Assembly (NCBI GenBank): GCA_028284325.1
Contig: JANQRX010000001.1
Span: 186,001-250,000, forward strand
Length of the DNA stretch: 64,000 nt
Direction of reading: 5' to 3'
Origin: Bauldia sp.
GTDB taxonomy: Bacteria; Pseudomonadota; Alphaproteobacteria; Rhizobiales; Kaistiaceae
Both the position numbers and the translations under genes were made by a program. Every line of letters begins with the position of its first letter. The stretch's first letter is position 1. This document shows, piece after piece, positions 39,197 to 47,124 of the stretch. Below the pieces are notes generated by a model. It saw only the letters and a program-made list of their open reading frames with translations, did no database searches and was not told where the DNA came from.

Positions 39197-39237
39197 TTTG
39201 CAAAATAAGGAAAAGAGTGAAAATGTATGTTGCAAAA
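39197..39237. promoter_or_regulatory. PccR/ScfR-type boxes in the pccB-pccR divergent region
   Basis: The perfect palindrome TTTGCAAA lies at 39197-39204 and a 7-of-8 copy (TTGCAAAA) at 39230-39237; a half copy (TTTGCATG) is at 39157-39164. TTTGCAAA is the motif I recall for PccR of Rhodobacter sphaeroides upstream of pccB. The boxes sit between pccB (39117) and the regulator start (39253), in an A/T-rich stretch, so both promoters could be controlled. Confidence 0.72.
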
Positions 39238-39252
39238 TCACGTGGAGTGAAT

Positions 39253-40656
39253 ATGCGCCAGAGGAAGCTCTTTGCCGGCCGCAAGCTCAAGGAACTCCGG
39301 TCCGCGCAGGCTCTGACCCAGGCGGCGATGGCCGAGCAACTCGGCATCTCCACGAGCTATCTCAATCAGCTCGAGAACAACCAGCGACACCTCTCGGCCG
39401 CGGTGCTGATGGCGCTGGCCGAAACCTTCGGCCTCGACATCCGCAGCCTGTCGGATTCCGACGACGACCGCATGCTCGCCGACTTGGCCGAGGTCTTCGC
39501 CGATCCGCTGGTGGGCGACGAGCGGCCGTCGACCGACGACATGCGGCTGGTGGCCCAGAACGCGCCGGCGCTCGGCCGCGCGGTGCTCGCCCTTCACCAG
39601 TCGCTGCGCCGCGTCACCGAAGTGCTGGCCGACGAGACCCCGACCTCCGGCGACGTTCGCCACGAATCCGCGCCTTGGGAGGAGGTGCGGGATTATTTCC
39701 ACTACATGAACAACTACATCCACGAGCTCGACCAGGCCGCCGAACGCCTGGCCGGCGAGCTTCCCGTCGGTGTCAGCCGGCAGAATGCTCTCGCCGGGCG
39801 CCTTGAGGAGCGCCATCGCGTGCGCGTGGTCACCGACCGGAGTTCGCCAACTACGCGGCTATGGGCATTCGACGCCGGTGACGGTCTCCTGCGCCTGAAC
39901 GGCAGTGCGCCGGGTCCGACCCGGGCCTTCCACATCGCGCGCCACATCGCGCTGGCCGAACATGGCGACCTGCTCGACGACCTCGTGGCCGCGGCCGCGT
40001 TCAGGACCGAGGATGCCGCGCGCGTCTGCCGCATCGGGCTCGCCAACTACTTCGCTGGCGCGACCCTGTTGCCCTACGGGGCGTTCGCGGAACGGGCGTC
40101 CGCGATCCGCCACGACGTCAACCTCCTGTCGGCCGAGTTCAACGCCAGTCTCGAACAGGTGATGCATAGGCTGAGCACGCTGCAGCGTCCGGCCCGTTCC
40201 GGTGTGCCGTTCTTCTTCGCGCGGGTGGACCAGGCCGGCAACATCACCAAGCGGCACAGCGCCTCGAAGCTGCAGTTCGCCCGCTTCGGCGCCGCGTGTC
40301 CGCTGTGGAACGTGCACCGCGCCTTCGATACGCCGGGCCGGATGATCCGGCAGTTGGCCGAAACGCCGGACGGCGAGCGCTATCTGTGTCTGGCGATCGC
40401 CATCGACAAACCCACCGGCGGCTATCTGAGCCCGGTGCAGCGCTTCTCCTACGTGCTCGGCTGCGAGATCAAATACGCCGACCGGCTGGTCTATTCCGAC
40501 GGCCTCGACCTGCGCGGCGGGACGTTCGAGCCGATCGGCGTCTCATGCCGCATCTGTCCGCGGCGCGACTGCCACCAGCGCGCCGTCCCGCCCTTCGACC
40601 GGCAACTTGTCATGTCGGCCGAGCAGCGGGACGTCCTGCCCTACAGCTTCCGCTGA
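39253..40656 (+). CDS. pccR: Short-chain fatty acyl-CoA regulator (PccR/ScfR family)
   Basis: Transcriptional regulator of 467 residues. An N-terminal XRE helix-turn-helix (ELRSAQALTQAAMAEQLGISTSYLNQLENNQR) is followed by an IrrE/DUF955-like middle and a C-terminal domain with clustered cysteines (ISCRICPRRDCHQR-like, near residues 438-450). These are typical of ScfR proteins such as PccR, MccR and RamB, which sense acyl-CoA. ATG at 39253 has GGAG upstream. Starts further upstream would overlap the operator boxes. It is divergent from pccB, matching the known PccR arrangement. Confidence 0.9.
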   Translation: MRQRKLFAGRKLKELRSAQALTQAAMAEQLGISTSYLNQLENNQRHLSAAVLMALAETFGLDIRSLSDSDDDRMLADLAEVFADPLVGDERPSTDDMRLVAQNAPALGRAVLALHQSLRRVTEVLADETPTSGDVRHESAPWEEVRDYFHYMNNYIHELDQAAERLAGELPVGVSRQNALAGRLEERHRVRVVTDRSSPTTRLWAFDAGDGLLRLNGSAPGPTRAFHIARHIALAEHGDLLDDLVAAAAFRTEDAARVCRIGLANYFAGATLLPYGAFAERASAIRHDVNLLSAEFNASLEQVMHRLSTLQRPARSGVPFFFARVDQAGNITKRHSASKLQFARFGAACPLWNVHRAFDTPGRMIRQLAETPDGERYLCLAIAIDKPTGGYLSPVQRFSYVLGCEIKYADRLVYSDGLDLRGGTFEPIGVSCRICPRRDCHQRAVPPFDRQLVMSAEQRDVLPYSFR

Positions 40657-40698
40657 TCCGGGCGCCGGGAAAGCAACCCCACCGTCGCCCCGCACGCC

Positions 40699-40721
40699 GC
40701 GCAGCATCTTCGATGATGCGC
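40699..40721. terminator. Hairpin between convergent pccR and ppsA
   Basis: GCGCA-G-CATC, loop TTC, then GATG-A-TGCGC forms a nine-pair stem with one internal mismatch. It lies in the 107-base gap between convergent genes. It has no strong T-run on either strand. It is a reasonable candidate bidirectional terminator. Confidence 0.4.
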
Positions 40722-40763
40722 TGCAGATGCGGGGCCTGATCCGGCCGCAACCCTCGCTCGCGA

Positions 40764-43136
40764 TCAGGACTCGGCCTGGGCCACGTGCTTCTTGACCGTC
40801 ACGAACGAGTCCGGCGTCACCGAGATGGAATCGATGCCGGTGCCGACCAGGAACTCGGCGAACGACGGGTGATCGCTCGGTCCCTGACCGCACAGGCCGA
40901 CCTTGGCGCCGGCGTTGTGTGCCGCCTTCATGACGCTCTGAATCATCCATTCGACCGCCTCGTCCTGCTCGTCGAACAGGTCGGCCAGCTCCCCGGAGTC
41001 GCGGTCGACGCCGAGCGTAAGCTGGGTCAGGTCGTTGGAGCCGATCGAGAAACCGTCGAACCGCTCGGCAAACTCATCGGCCAGCACTACGTTCGACGGG
41101 ATCTCGCACATCACATAGATCTGCAGCCCGTCCTTGCCGCGCTCCAGACCGTTCTCGCCCATCACCTCCATCACCTTGTCGGCTTCCTTGATGGAGCGGC
41201 AGAACGGGATCATCACCACGACGTTGTCGAAGCCCATGTCGTTGCGCAGCCGGCGGATGGCCTTGCATTCGAGCGCGAAGCCTTCGCGGTAGGCCGGTGA
41301 GTAGTAGCGCGAGGCACCACGGAACCCGATCATCGGGTTCTCCTCCTTGGGCTCGAACTCGCGGCCGCCGATCAGTTCGGCGTACTCGTTGGTCTTGAAG
41401 TCGCTCATGCGCACGATGACCGGACGCGGGTACATCAGCGCCGCGATCCGCGACAGGCCGCGCGCCAGGTGGTCGACAAAGTACTCCGTCTTGTCGTCAT
41501 AGCCGGCGGTGATCTCGGCGATCTCCGCATGGGCGTCGCGGTCGGCAAGCGAATCGAACCGCACCAGCGCCATCGGGTGCACGCGGATGTGGTTGGAGAC
41601 CACGAACTCCATGCGCGCCAGCCCGACGCCGTCGGCCGGAATCTGCCACCACCGGAACGCCGCACCGGGGTTGCCGAGGTTGAGCATGATCTTGGTCTTG
41701 GTGTCGGGAACGTCGGTGACGTCGACGGTCTCGATCTCGAACTCGGCGTTGCCGGCATAGATGACGCCCTCGTCACCCTCGGCGCAGGAGACCGTGACAT
41801 CCTGGTGATCGTGCAGGACATGGGTCGCGTCGCCGGTGCCGACGATCGCCGGAAGGCCGAGCTCGCGGCTGACGATCGCCGCATGTGAGGTCCGGCCGCC
41901 GTGATCGGTGATGATCGCCTTGGCCTTCTTCATGATCGGCACCCAGTCCGGGTCGGTGATCTTGGTGACCAGGACCGAGCCGTCGACGAACTTGTCGATC
42001 TCCGCGGCGGTTTCGATCAGGCACACCTGGCCGGTGGCGATGGCGGCACCCACGCTCAGCCCCTTGGTCAGGACCGGGCCGTGCTCGCCGAGCTTGTAGT
42101 TCTTGAAGACGCCGGCTTCCTTCCGCGACTGGACGGTTTCCGGGCGCGCCTGAACGATGAACAGGTCGCCGGTCTCGCCGTCCTTGGCCCACTCCATGTC
42201 CATGGGACACTCGTAGTGGGACTCGATCGCCGCCGCCCAGCGCCCCAGCGTCAGGATCTCGTCGTCGTCGAGGACATAGGCCGCGCGCTCGGCCTTGGAC
42301 GTCGGCACGTTGCGGGTCGGCTCGCTGCCCTTGCCGTAGACCATCTTGATGGACTTCTCGCCCTTCTTCTTCTCGATGATCGGCACCAGCGACTGGTTCT
42401 CCAGAAGCGGCTTGAAGACCTGATACTCGTCGGGATCGACCGCACCCTGCACGACGTTTTCGCCCAGCCCCCAGGCCGCGTCGATCAGCACCACCTGGTC
42501 GAAGCCGGTCTCGGTGTCGATGGAGAACATCACGCCCGAGCCGCCGATGTCGGAGCGCACCATCATCTGCACGCCGACCGACAGCGCCACCTTCATGTGG
42601 TCGAATCCCTGCACGGTGCGGTAGGTGATGGCCCGGTCGGTGAACAGCGAGGCGTAGCAGCGCCGGCAGTAGTCGAGCACCGCGTCTTGGCCACGGATGT
42701 TGAGGAAGGTCTCCTGCTGGCCGGCGAAGCTCGCGTCGGGCAGGTCCTCGGCGGTGGCGCTGGAGCGCACCGCCACGTCGGCATCGGCGCGACCGGCGCG
42801 CTCGCAGAGTTCGCGATAGGCCGCCTTGATGGCCTCGGCCGTGTCGTCCGGCCAACTGCCCTTGAGGAACGCTTCACGGATGGTGCGTCCGGCATCGGCG
42901 AGGGCGATGGTGCCTTTGTCGAGGTCGTCGAGGATCGCCGCGACCCGGTCGCGCAGATTGTTCTCGTCCACGTAGCGCCAGTAGGCATCGGCCGTGGTCG
43001 CGAAACCCGGCGGCACGCGCACGCCGCGCGAGGTCAGCGCCCTGACCAGCTCGCCGAGCGAGGAATTCTTGCCGCCCACCGACGCCACGTCGCCGCGGCT
43101 GGTGTCCTCAAACCACCGAACTTCTGCACTTGCCAT
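40764..43136 (-). CDS. ppsA: Phosphoenolpyruvate synthase
   Basis: Converts pyruvate and ATP to PEP, AMP and phosphate for gluconeogenesis; 790 residues, standard length. The N-terminal ATP-grasp domain starts VRWFEDTSRGDVASVGGKNSSLGEL and includes VAVRSSATAEDLPDASFAGQQETFLN. The swivelling phosphohistidine domain has GGRTSHAAIVSRELGLPAIVG. The C-terminal TIM barrel ends with GLCGQGPSDHP, holding the catalytic cysteine. PEP synthase fits growth on propionyl-CoA, acetate or aromatic acids. It is divergent from a universal stress protein across a palindrome-bearing region. Confidence 0.94.
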   Translation of the reverse strand: MASAEVRWFEDTSRGDVASVGGKNSSLGELVRALTSRGVRVPPGFATTADAYWRYVDENNLRDRVAAILDDLDKGTIALADAGRTIREAFLKGSWPDDTAEAIKAAYRELCERAGRADADVAVRSSATAEDLPDASFAGQQETFLNIRGQDAVLDYCRRCYASLFTDRAITYRTVQGFDHMKVALSVGVQMMVRSDIGGSGVMFSIDTETGFDQVVLIDAAWGLGENVVQGAVDPDEYQVFKPLLENQSLVPIIEKKKGEKSIKMVYGKGSEPTRNVPTSKAERAAYVLDDDEILTLGRWAAAIESHYECPMDMEWAKDGETGDLFIVQARPETVQSRKEAGVFKNYKLGEHGPVLTKGLSVGAAIATGQVCLIETAAEIDKFVDGSVLVTKITDPDWVPIMKKAKAIITDHGGRTSHAAIVSRELGLPAIVGTGDATHVLHDHQDVTVSCAEGDEGVIYAGNAEFEIETVDVTDVPDTKTKIMLNLGNPGAAFRWWQIPADGVGLARMEFVVSNHIRVHPMALVRFDSLADRDAHAEIAEITAGYDDKTEYFVDHLARGLSRIAALMYPRPVIVRMSDFKTNEYAELIGGREFEPKEENPMIGFRGASRYYSPAYREGFALECKAIRRLRNDMGFDNVVVMIPFCRSIKEADKVMEVMGENGLERGKDGLQIYVMCEIPSNVVLADEFAERFDGFSIGSNDLTQLTLGVDRDSGELADLFDEQDEAVEWMIQSVMKAAHNAGAKVGLCGQGPSDHPSFAEFLVGTGIDSISVTPDSFVTVKKHVAQAES

Positions 43137-43221
43137 GTCGCCCTCGCTCTGTCGGGAAAATCAGCTCTCGCCGGCGCTCGCCAGCCTCGCGCGCACCCTA
43201 GCGTCTGCGCCGGATTCCGAC

Positions 43222-43235
43222 TTGACGTGCGTCAA
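43222..43235. promoter_or_regulatory. FNR/FixK-like palindrome between ppsA and the stress-protein gene
   Basis: TTGACGTGCGTCAA is a perfect 14-base palindrome fitting the Crp/Fnr-superfamily pattern TTGA-N6-TCAA. It lies 86 bases before the ppsA start and about 100 bases before the universal stress protein start. FnrL or FixK control of stress-protein genes at low oxygen is known in alphaproteobacteria; that it applies here is inference. Confidence 0.5.
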
Positions 43236-43333
43236 CGAACCACCTGACGGGCGTGATGGAATCCGTGGCAACCAGGCGCCGGTTCCCGAGCGGTTGGCGC
43301 CTGTGCCCGCCCGGCGAAGATCAGGAGGGAAGC

Positions 43334-43789
43334 ATGGCCAAAACCTTTGTCGTCGCTGTCGACGGATCGAAACAGGGCTGGAAGGCCCTCGACATGGCCA
43401 CGGTCCAGGCGCAGGCGTCGAGTGCCGATCTCATCGTCGCCCACATCGTGCCGTTCGAGTCGATGCCCGAAGCGCTCGAGACCTGGGCCGAGATCGAAGG
43501 TATGACCCGCGACGAGATGCGGGCGCGGTTCCACCAGAAACGCGCGCTCGGCGATCACATCGTCGAGGAGGCGCAGAAACGGGCCAAGGCGGCCGGCATC
43601 ACCTCGGTGCGTGCCCGTGTGGTCGAAGGCAATGTCGCGCGCGAGCTTGTCGAACTGGCGGCCGATGTCGACGCCGACATGATCTTTCTGGGGAGCCGCG
43701 GCCTGAGCGACCTGCAGGGCTTGCTGCTGGGCAGCGTGTCGCACAAGGTCGCCCACACCGCGCCCTGCTCGTGCGTCATCGTTCGCTAG
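43334..43789 (+). CDS. Universal stress protein (UspA family)
   Basis: Cytoplasmic stress protein, 151 residues. It begins TFVVAVDGSKQGWKALDMA. The ATP-binding motif is present as GSRGLSDLQGLLLGSVSHKVAHTAPCSCVIVR, following the GxxG-N9-G[ST] pattern. ATG at 43334 has a strong AGGAGGG site. It is convergent with the IclR gene, with only six bases between stops. The role is general survival under stress or low oxygen. Confidence 0.92.
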   Translation: MAKTFVVAVDGSKQGWKALDMATVQAQASSADLIVAHIVPFESMPEALETWAEIEGMTRDEMRARFHQKRALGDHIVEEAQKRAKAAGITSVRARVVEGNVARELVELAADVDADMIFLGSRGLSDLQGLLLGSVSHKVAHTAPCSCVIVR

Positions 43790-43795
43790 TCGAGC

Positions 43796-44560
43796 TCATC
43801 CGAGGCGGGCGAGGGCGCGATCGATATCCTTCGCGGCCCGTCGCAGATGGGGCAGGAGCCGGCGCCGGAACTGGTCGGCGCTGACCATGTCGTTGAAGTA
43901 GAGCAGCACCAGCGCCCCGCGGGGGTCGCTCGTGCCGACGGGAACGGCCGCCGCCCGCAGGCCGGCGGCCATGGTGTCGAGGCTCCGCAGCGCGTACCCG
44001 CGGCCCTCCGCTTCGCGCAACGCCTTGCGGGCCTTGCGCAGGCTCGCATCCGGGTCCGGCAGGTTGGCGGCGGCGCGGCGCATCAGGTCCCCGCGTTTGC
44101 GGGCCGGCAGGGCCGAAAGAAAGGCGGCGCCGGCAGCGCTCTCTAGGAGCGGAAACCGCCGTCGCTCCAGCGGCGTCAGCTTGATGGGCGCCCGCAGCCG
44201 GTTGTCGAGGGTCGTGACCATCGTCACGTCGTCGCGGGTGAGCAGCTCCACCGGCCAGCGCAGATCGGCGAGTGCGTCGAGGATGGGCTGGACGGTCTGG
44301 GCGCGCCGGTCGAAGCCGATGAGACCGCGCGACAGTTCGGCGACCCTGTCGGTCACGCGATACATGTCGGCATGGTCGCGGCGGACATAGCCCTCGTCTG
44401 CGAGCGTCGCGAGGATCCTCAGCACCGTGGTCTTGGCCACCCCGGTCGCGCGCACGAGATCACCGACGCTGGCATCGTTGAGGTCGTTGAGCGCGGCAAG
44501 CACCTTCAGGCCCCGCACCAGTGCGTTGACACGTGCCTGACCGGTGTTCGACATCGCCAT
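43796..44560 (-). CDS. IclR-family transcriptional regulator, probable regulator of pobA
   Basis: Regulator of 254 residues. The N-terminal winged helix is typical (ALVRGLKVLAALNDLNDASVGDLVRATGVAKTTVLRILATLADEGYV). The effector domain follows (LIGFDRRAQTVQPILDALADLRWPVEL, AAGAAFLSALPARKR). The site AATGGANNNGTGGTCCA occurs in its own promoter and again before pobA, linking it to 4-hydroxybenzoate metabolism. IclR-type PobR proteins are known from Acinetobacter. ATG at 44560 is used; a second ATG two codons later is possible. Confidence 0.88.
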   Translation of the reverse strand: MAMSNTGQARVNALVRGLKVLAALNDLNDASVGDLVRATGVAKTTVLRILATLADEGYVRRDHADMYRVTDRVAELSRGLIGFDRRAQTVQPILDALADLRWPVELLTRDDVTMVTTLDNRLRAPIKLTPLERRRFPLLESAAGAAFLSALPARKRGDLMRRAAANLPDPDASLRKARKALREAEGRGYALRSLDTMAAGLRAAAVPVGTSDPRGALVLLYFNDMVSADQFRRRLLPHLRRAAKDIDRALARLG

Positions 44561-44568
44561 CCATCCAA

Positions 44569-44587
44569 AATGGAATAGTGGTCCATT
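44569..44587. promoter_or_regulatory. IclR-type operator, copy 1 (regulator promoter)
   Basis: AATGGA (44569-44574) and TCCATT (44582-44587) form a perfect inverted repeat with a seven-base spacer, nine bases before the IclR start codon. Fourteen of the first 17 positions (AATGGANNNGTGGTCCA) are the same as at 45450-45466. It is likely an autoregulatory site. Confidence 0.62.
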
Positions 44588-44626
44588 CTAGCCGGCCGAC
44601 AAACGCCGGCAAGCCCGCACGGCGTC

Positions 44627-45364
44627 TCAGGTGAAGGCGTCGAACAGCATCTTGACCGCCAGCAGGCCGAGCAGGATCAGGATGATGCGGTCGAAGACCA
44701 CCGCAGGCATGCGGCGCCCGAGATAGCCGCCGAGCGGCATCGCGAGCAGCATCGGGATCGACGCCAGCACGCTGAGGCCGAGACGCTCGGCCGTCAGCAC
44801 CCCGACCAGCGCCAGGGCCGGCAACTGCACGATCAGGAACAGGCAGAAGTAGGTAGAGATGGTGAAGACGAAGGTCTCGCGCTGGAACCGGATGGCGTTG
44901 AGGAAGGTCATGCTGATCGGCGCCGAGATCCCGACGGCGCCCTGAAGCACGCCGCCGCCAAGGCCGGCCGGCAGGGCGGCGGCGTCGGCGACACGCGTCG
45001 AGATGCGGAAGTCCGGACGCGCGATGCGCAGCCCGATGTAGCCGAGCACCGTCACGCCGAGGATGGCGAGCAGCGCGTCGGGCGAGAGCGACGCCAGCAC
45101 CCAGGTGCCGAATCCGACCCCGACCATGCCGCCGACGACGAACGACCACAGGAACCAGTTGCCGGGGCGGTGCGCGCGGTACTGCCAGATCTGCCAGCCG
45201 TTGGAGATCAGATTGGGCATCAGCAGGATCGCCACCGCGAACGGCACGTCGAAGACCGCCGCCAGCACCGGAATCGCCAGAACCGGGGCGCCGGCGCCGA
45301 CCGCGCCCTTGAGGACGCCGCCGACGGCCAGCGACAGGCAGATGATCGCGATTTCGACGAGCAT
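44627..45364 (-). CDS. TauE/SafE-family membrane permease
   Basis: Integral membrane protein of 245 residues with seven to eight hydrophobic segments. The tandem family repeats are visible as VGGVLKGAVGAGAPVLAIPVLAAVF and GLGGGVLQGAVGISAPISMTFL. The family transports sulfonates or carboxylated anions, direction uncertain. ATG at 45364 (MLVEIAIICLS) was preferred to the longer frame, which adds a non-hydrophobic, Arg-rich leader. It is divergent from pobA and may move an aromatic acid or its product; that is inference. Confidence 0.86.
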   Translation of the reverse strand: MLVEIAIICLSLAVGGVLKGAVGAGAPVLAIPVLAAVFDVPFAVAILLMPNLISNGWQIWQYRAHRPGNWFLWSFVVGGMVGVGFGTWVLASLSPDALLAILGVTVLGYIGLRIARPDFRISTRVADAAALPAGLGGGVLQGAVGISAPISMTFLNAIRFQRETFVFTISTYFCLFLIVQLPALALVGVLTAERLGLSVLASIPMLLAMPLGGYLGRRMPAVVFDRIILILLGLLAVKMLFDAFT

Positions 45365-45449
45365 GATCGTGCGTGGGCGCTGCCTGGAAGGATCGGCCGG
45401 ATGGCCGCGGATTGTAGCGGCTTTCGTACGCCGGTTCGCAACCGGACAC

Positions 45450-45468
45450 AATGGACCGGTGGTCCAAA
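45450..45468. promoter_or_regulatory. IclR-type operator, copy 2 (pobA/TauE divergent region)
   Basis: TGGACC-GGT-GGTCCA (45452-45466) is a 15-base dyad, and the surrounding AATGGANNNGTGGTCCA matches copy 1 at 44569. It lies 68 bases before pobA and 86 bases before the TauE-type gene, suitable for controlling either. Confidence 0.65.
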
Positions 45469-45478
45469 ATCTTGGTAG

Positions 45479-46705
<1,227 letters not shown>

Positions 46706-46743
46706 CCGATGCGCACCACGCTCGCTGCCTAAGTGGCCCCAGT

Positions 46744-46775
46744 AACTTGTCGATACTGACAACTTTAAGTAGATT
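46744..46775 (+). promoter_or_regulatory. Promoter with overlapping dyad before the small-protein/subtilase cassette
   Basis: TTGTCG (46747-46752) and TAGATT (46770-46775) with a 17-base spacer form a plausible promoter in an A/T-rich island unlike the surrounding GC-rich DNA. The inverted repeat AACTTGTC-N6-GACAACTT (46744-46765, one mismatch per arm) covers the -35 element and could bind a regulator. The regulator is unknown. Confidence 0.5.
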
Positions 46776-46780
46776 AATTC

Positions 46781-46800
46781 CTATAGATAACAATCTATGG
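46781..46800 (+). promoter_or_regulatory. RNA hairpin overlapping the ribosome binding site
   Basis: CTATAGAT-AACA-ATCTATGG folds into an eight-pair stem (one G-U). Its last two G residues (46799-46800) are the first two bases of the Shine-Dalgarno GGAGG (46799-46803) of the small protein at 46812. Pairing would reduce translation, so a conditional or thermosensitive control is possible. Confidence 0.5.
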
Positions 46801-46811
46801 AGGAAAAGACG

Positions 46812-47042
46812 ATGACGGTCACGATCCCTGACAGTTTGGCTGATGAATTTGCCACCCAGTTCGCGGCGGAAGCGATCGCACCCCATGACACCGATCCGTC
46901 ATGGAAGCGCTTCTGTGAGTTGTGGCCGTCCGCCAGACAGGTTCTCGAACTCCTGAAGACGATCATTCCGGGCGGCGCGCTGGTGATCGGCCTCGTGATC
47001 ACGATCGGCGACGGTGCGGCCAAGGCGTTTTGCGGTGACTGA
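46812..47042 (+). CDS. Small protein with C-terminal hydrophobic segment, unknown function
   Basis: A 76-residue protein that I do not recognise. The N-terminal half is soluble and acidic (TVTIPDSLADEFATQFAAEA), then KRFCELWPSARQVLELLKT. A single hydrophobic segment at 51-67 (IIPGGALVIGLVITIG) precedes a short tail DGAAKAFCGD. Two cysteines are present (35 and 74). The ATG at 46812 has GGAGG at the ideal 8-base distance; the ATG at 46797 overlaps that site and is unlikely. It is upstream of the subtilase by 82 bases with its own promoter. It might be a substrate of the protease, a membrane anchor, or a toxin-like peptide. None of these is shown. Confidence 0.65.
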   Translation: MTVTIPDSLADEFATQFAAEAIAPHDTDPSWKRFCELWPSARQVLELLKTIIPGGALVIGLVITIGDGAAKAFCGD

Positions 47043-47124
47043 CGCCTGACGGCGACCATCCGTCCGGTCCGATGGCCTTAGCGCCAGGACTGATCTCCAC
47101 GATCGACAGATTGGATGAACCGAC

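Noticed and set aside
46797-46811. Earlier ATG start for the small protein of the subtilase cassette
   Set aside because: This ATG overlaps the Shine-Dalgarno sequence GGAGG, which is ideally placed for the ATG at 46812.
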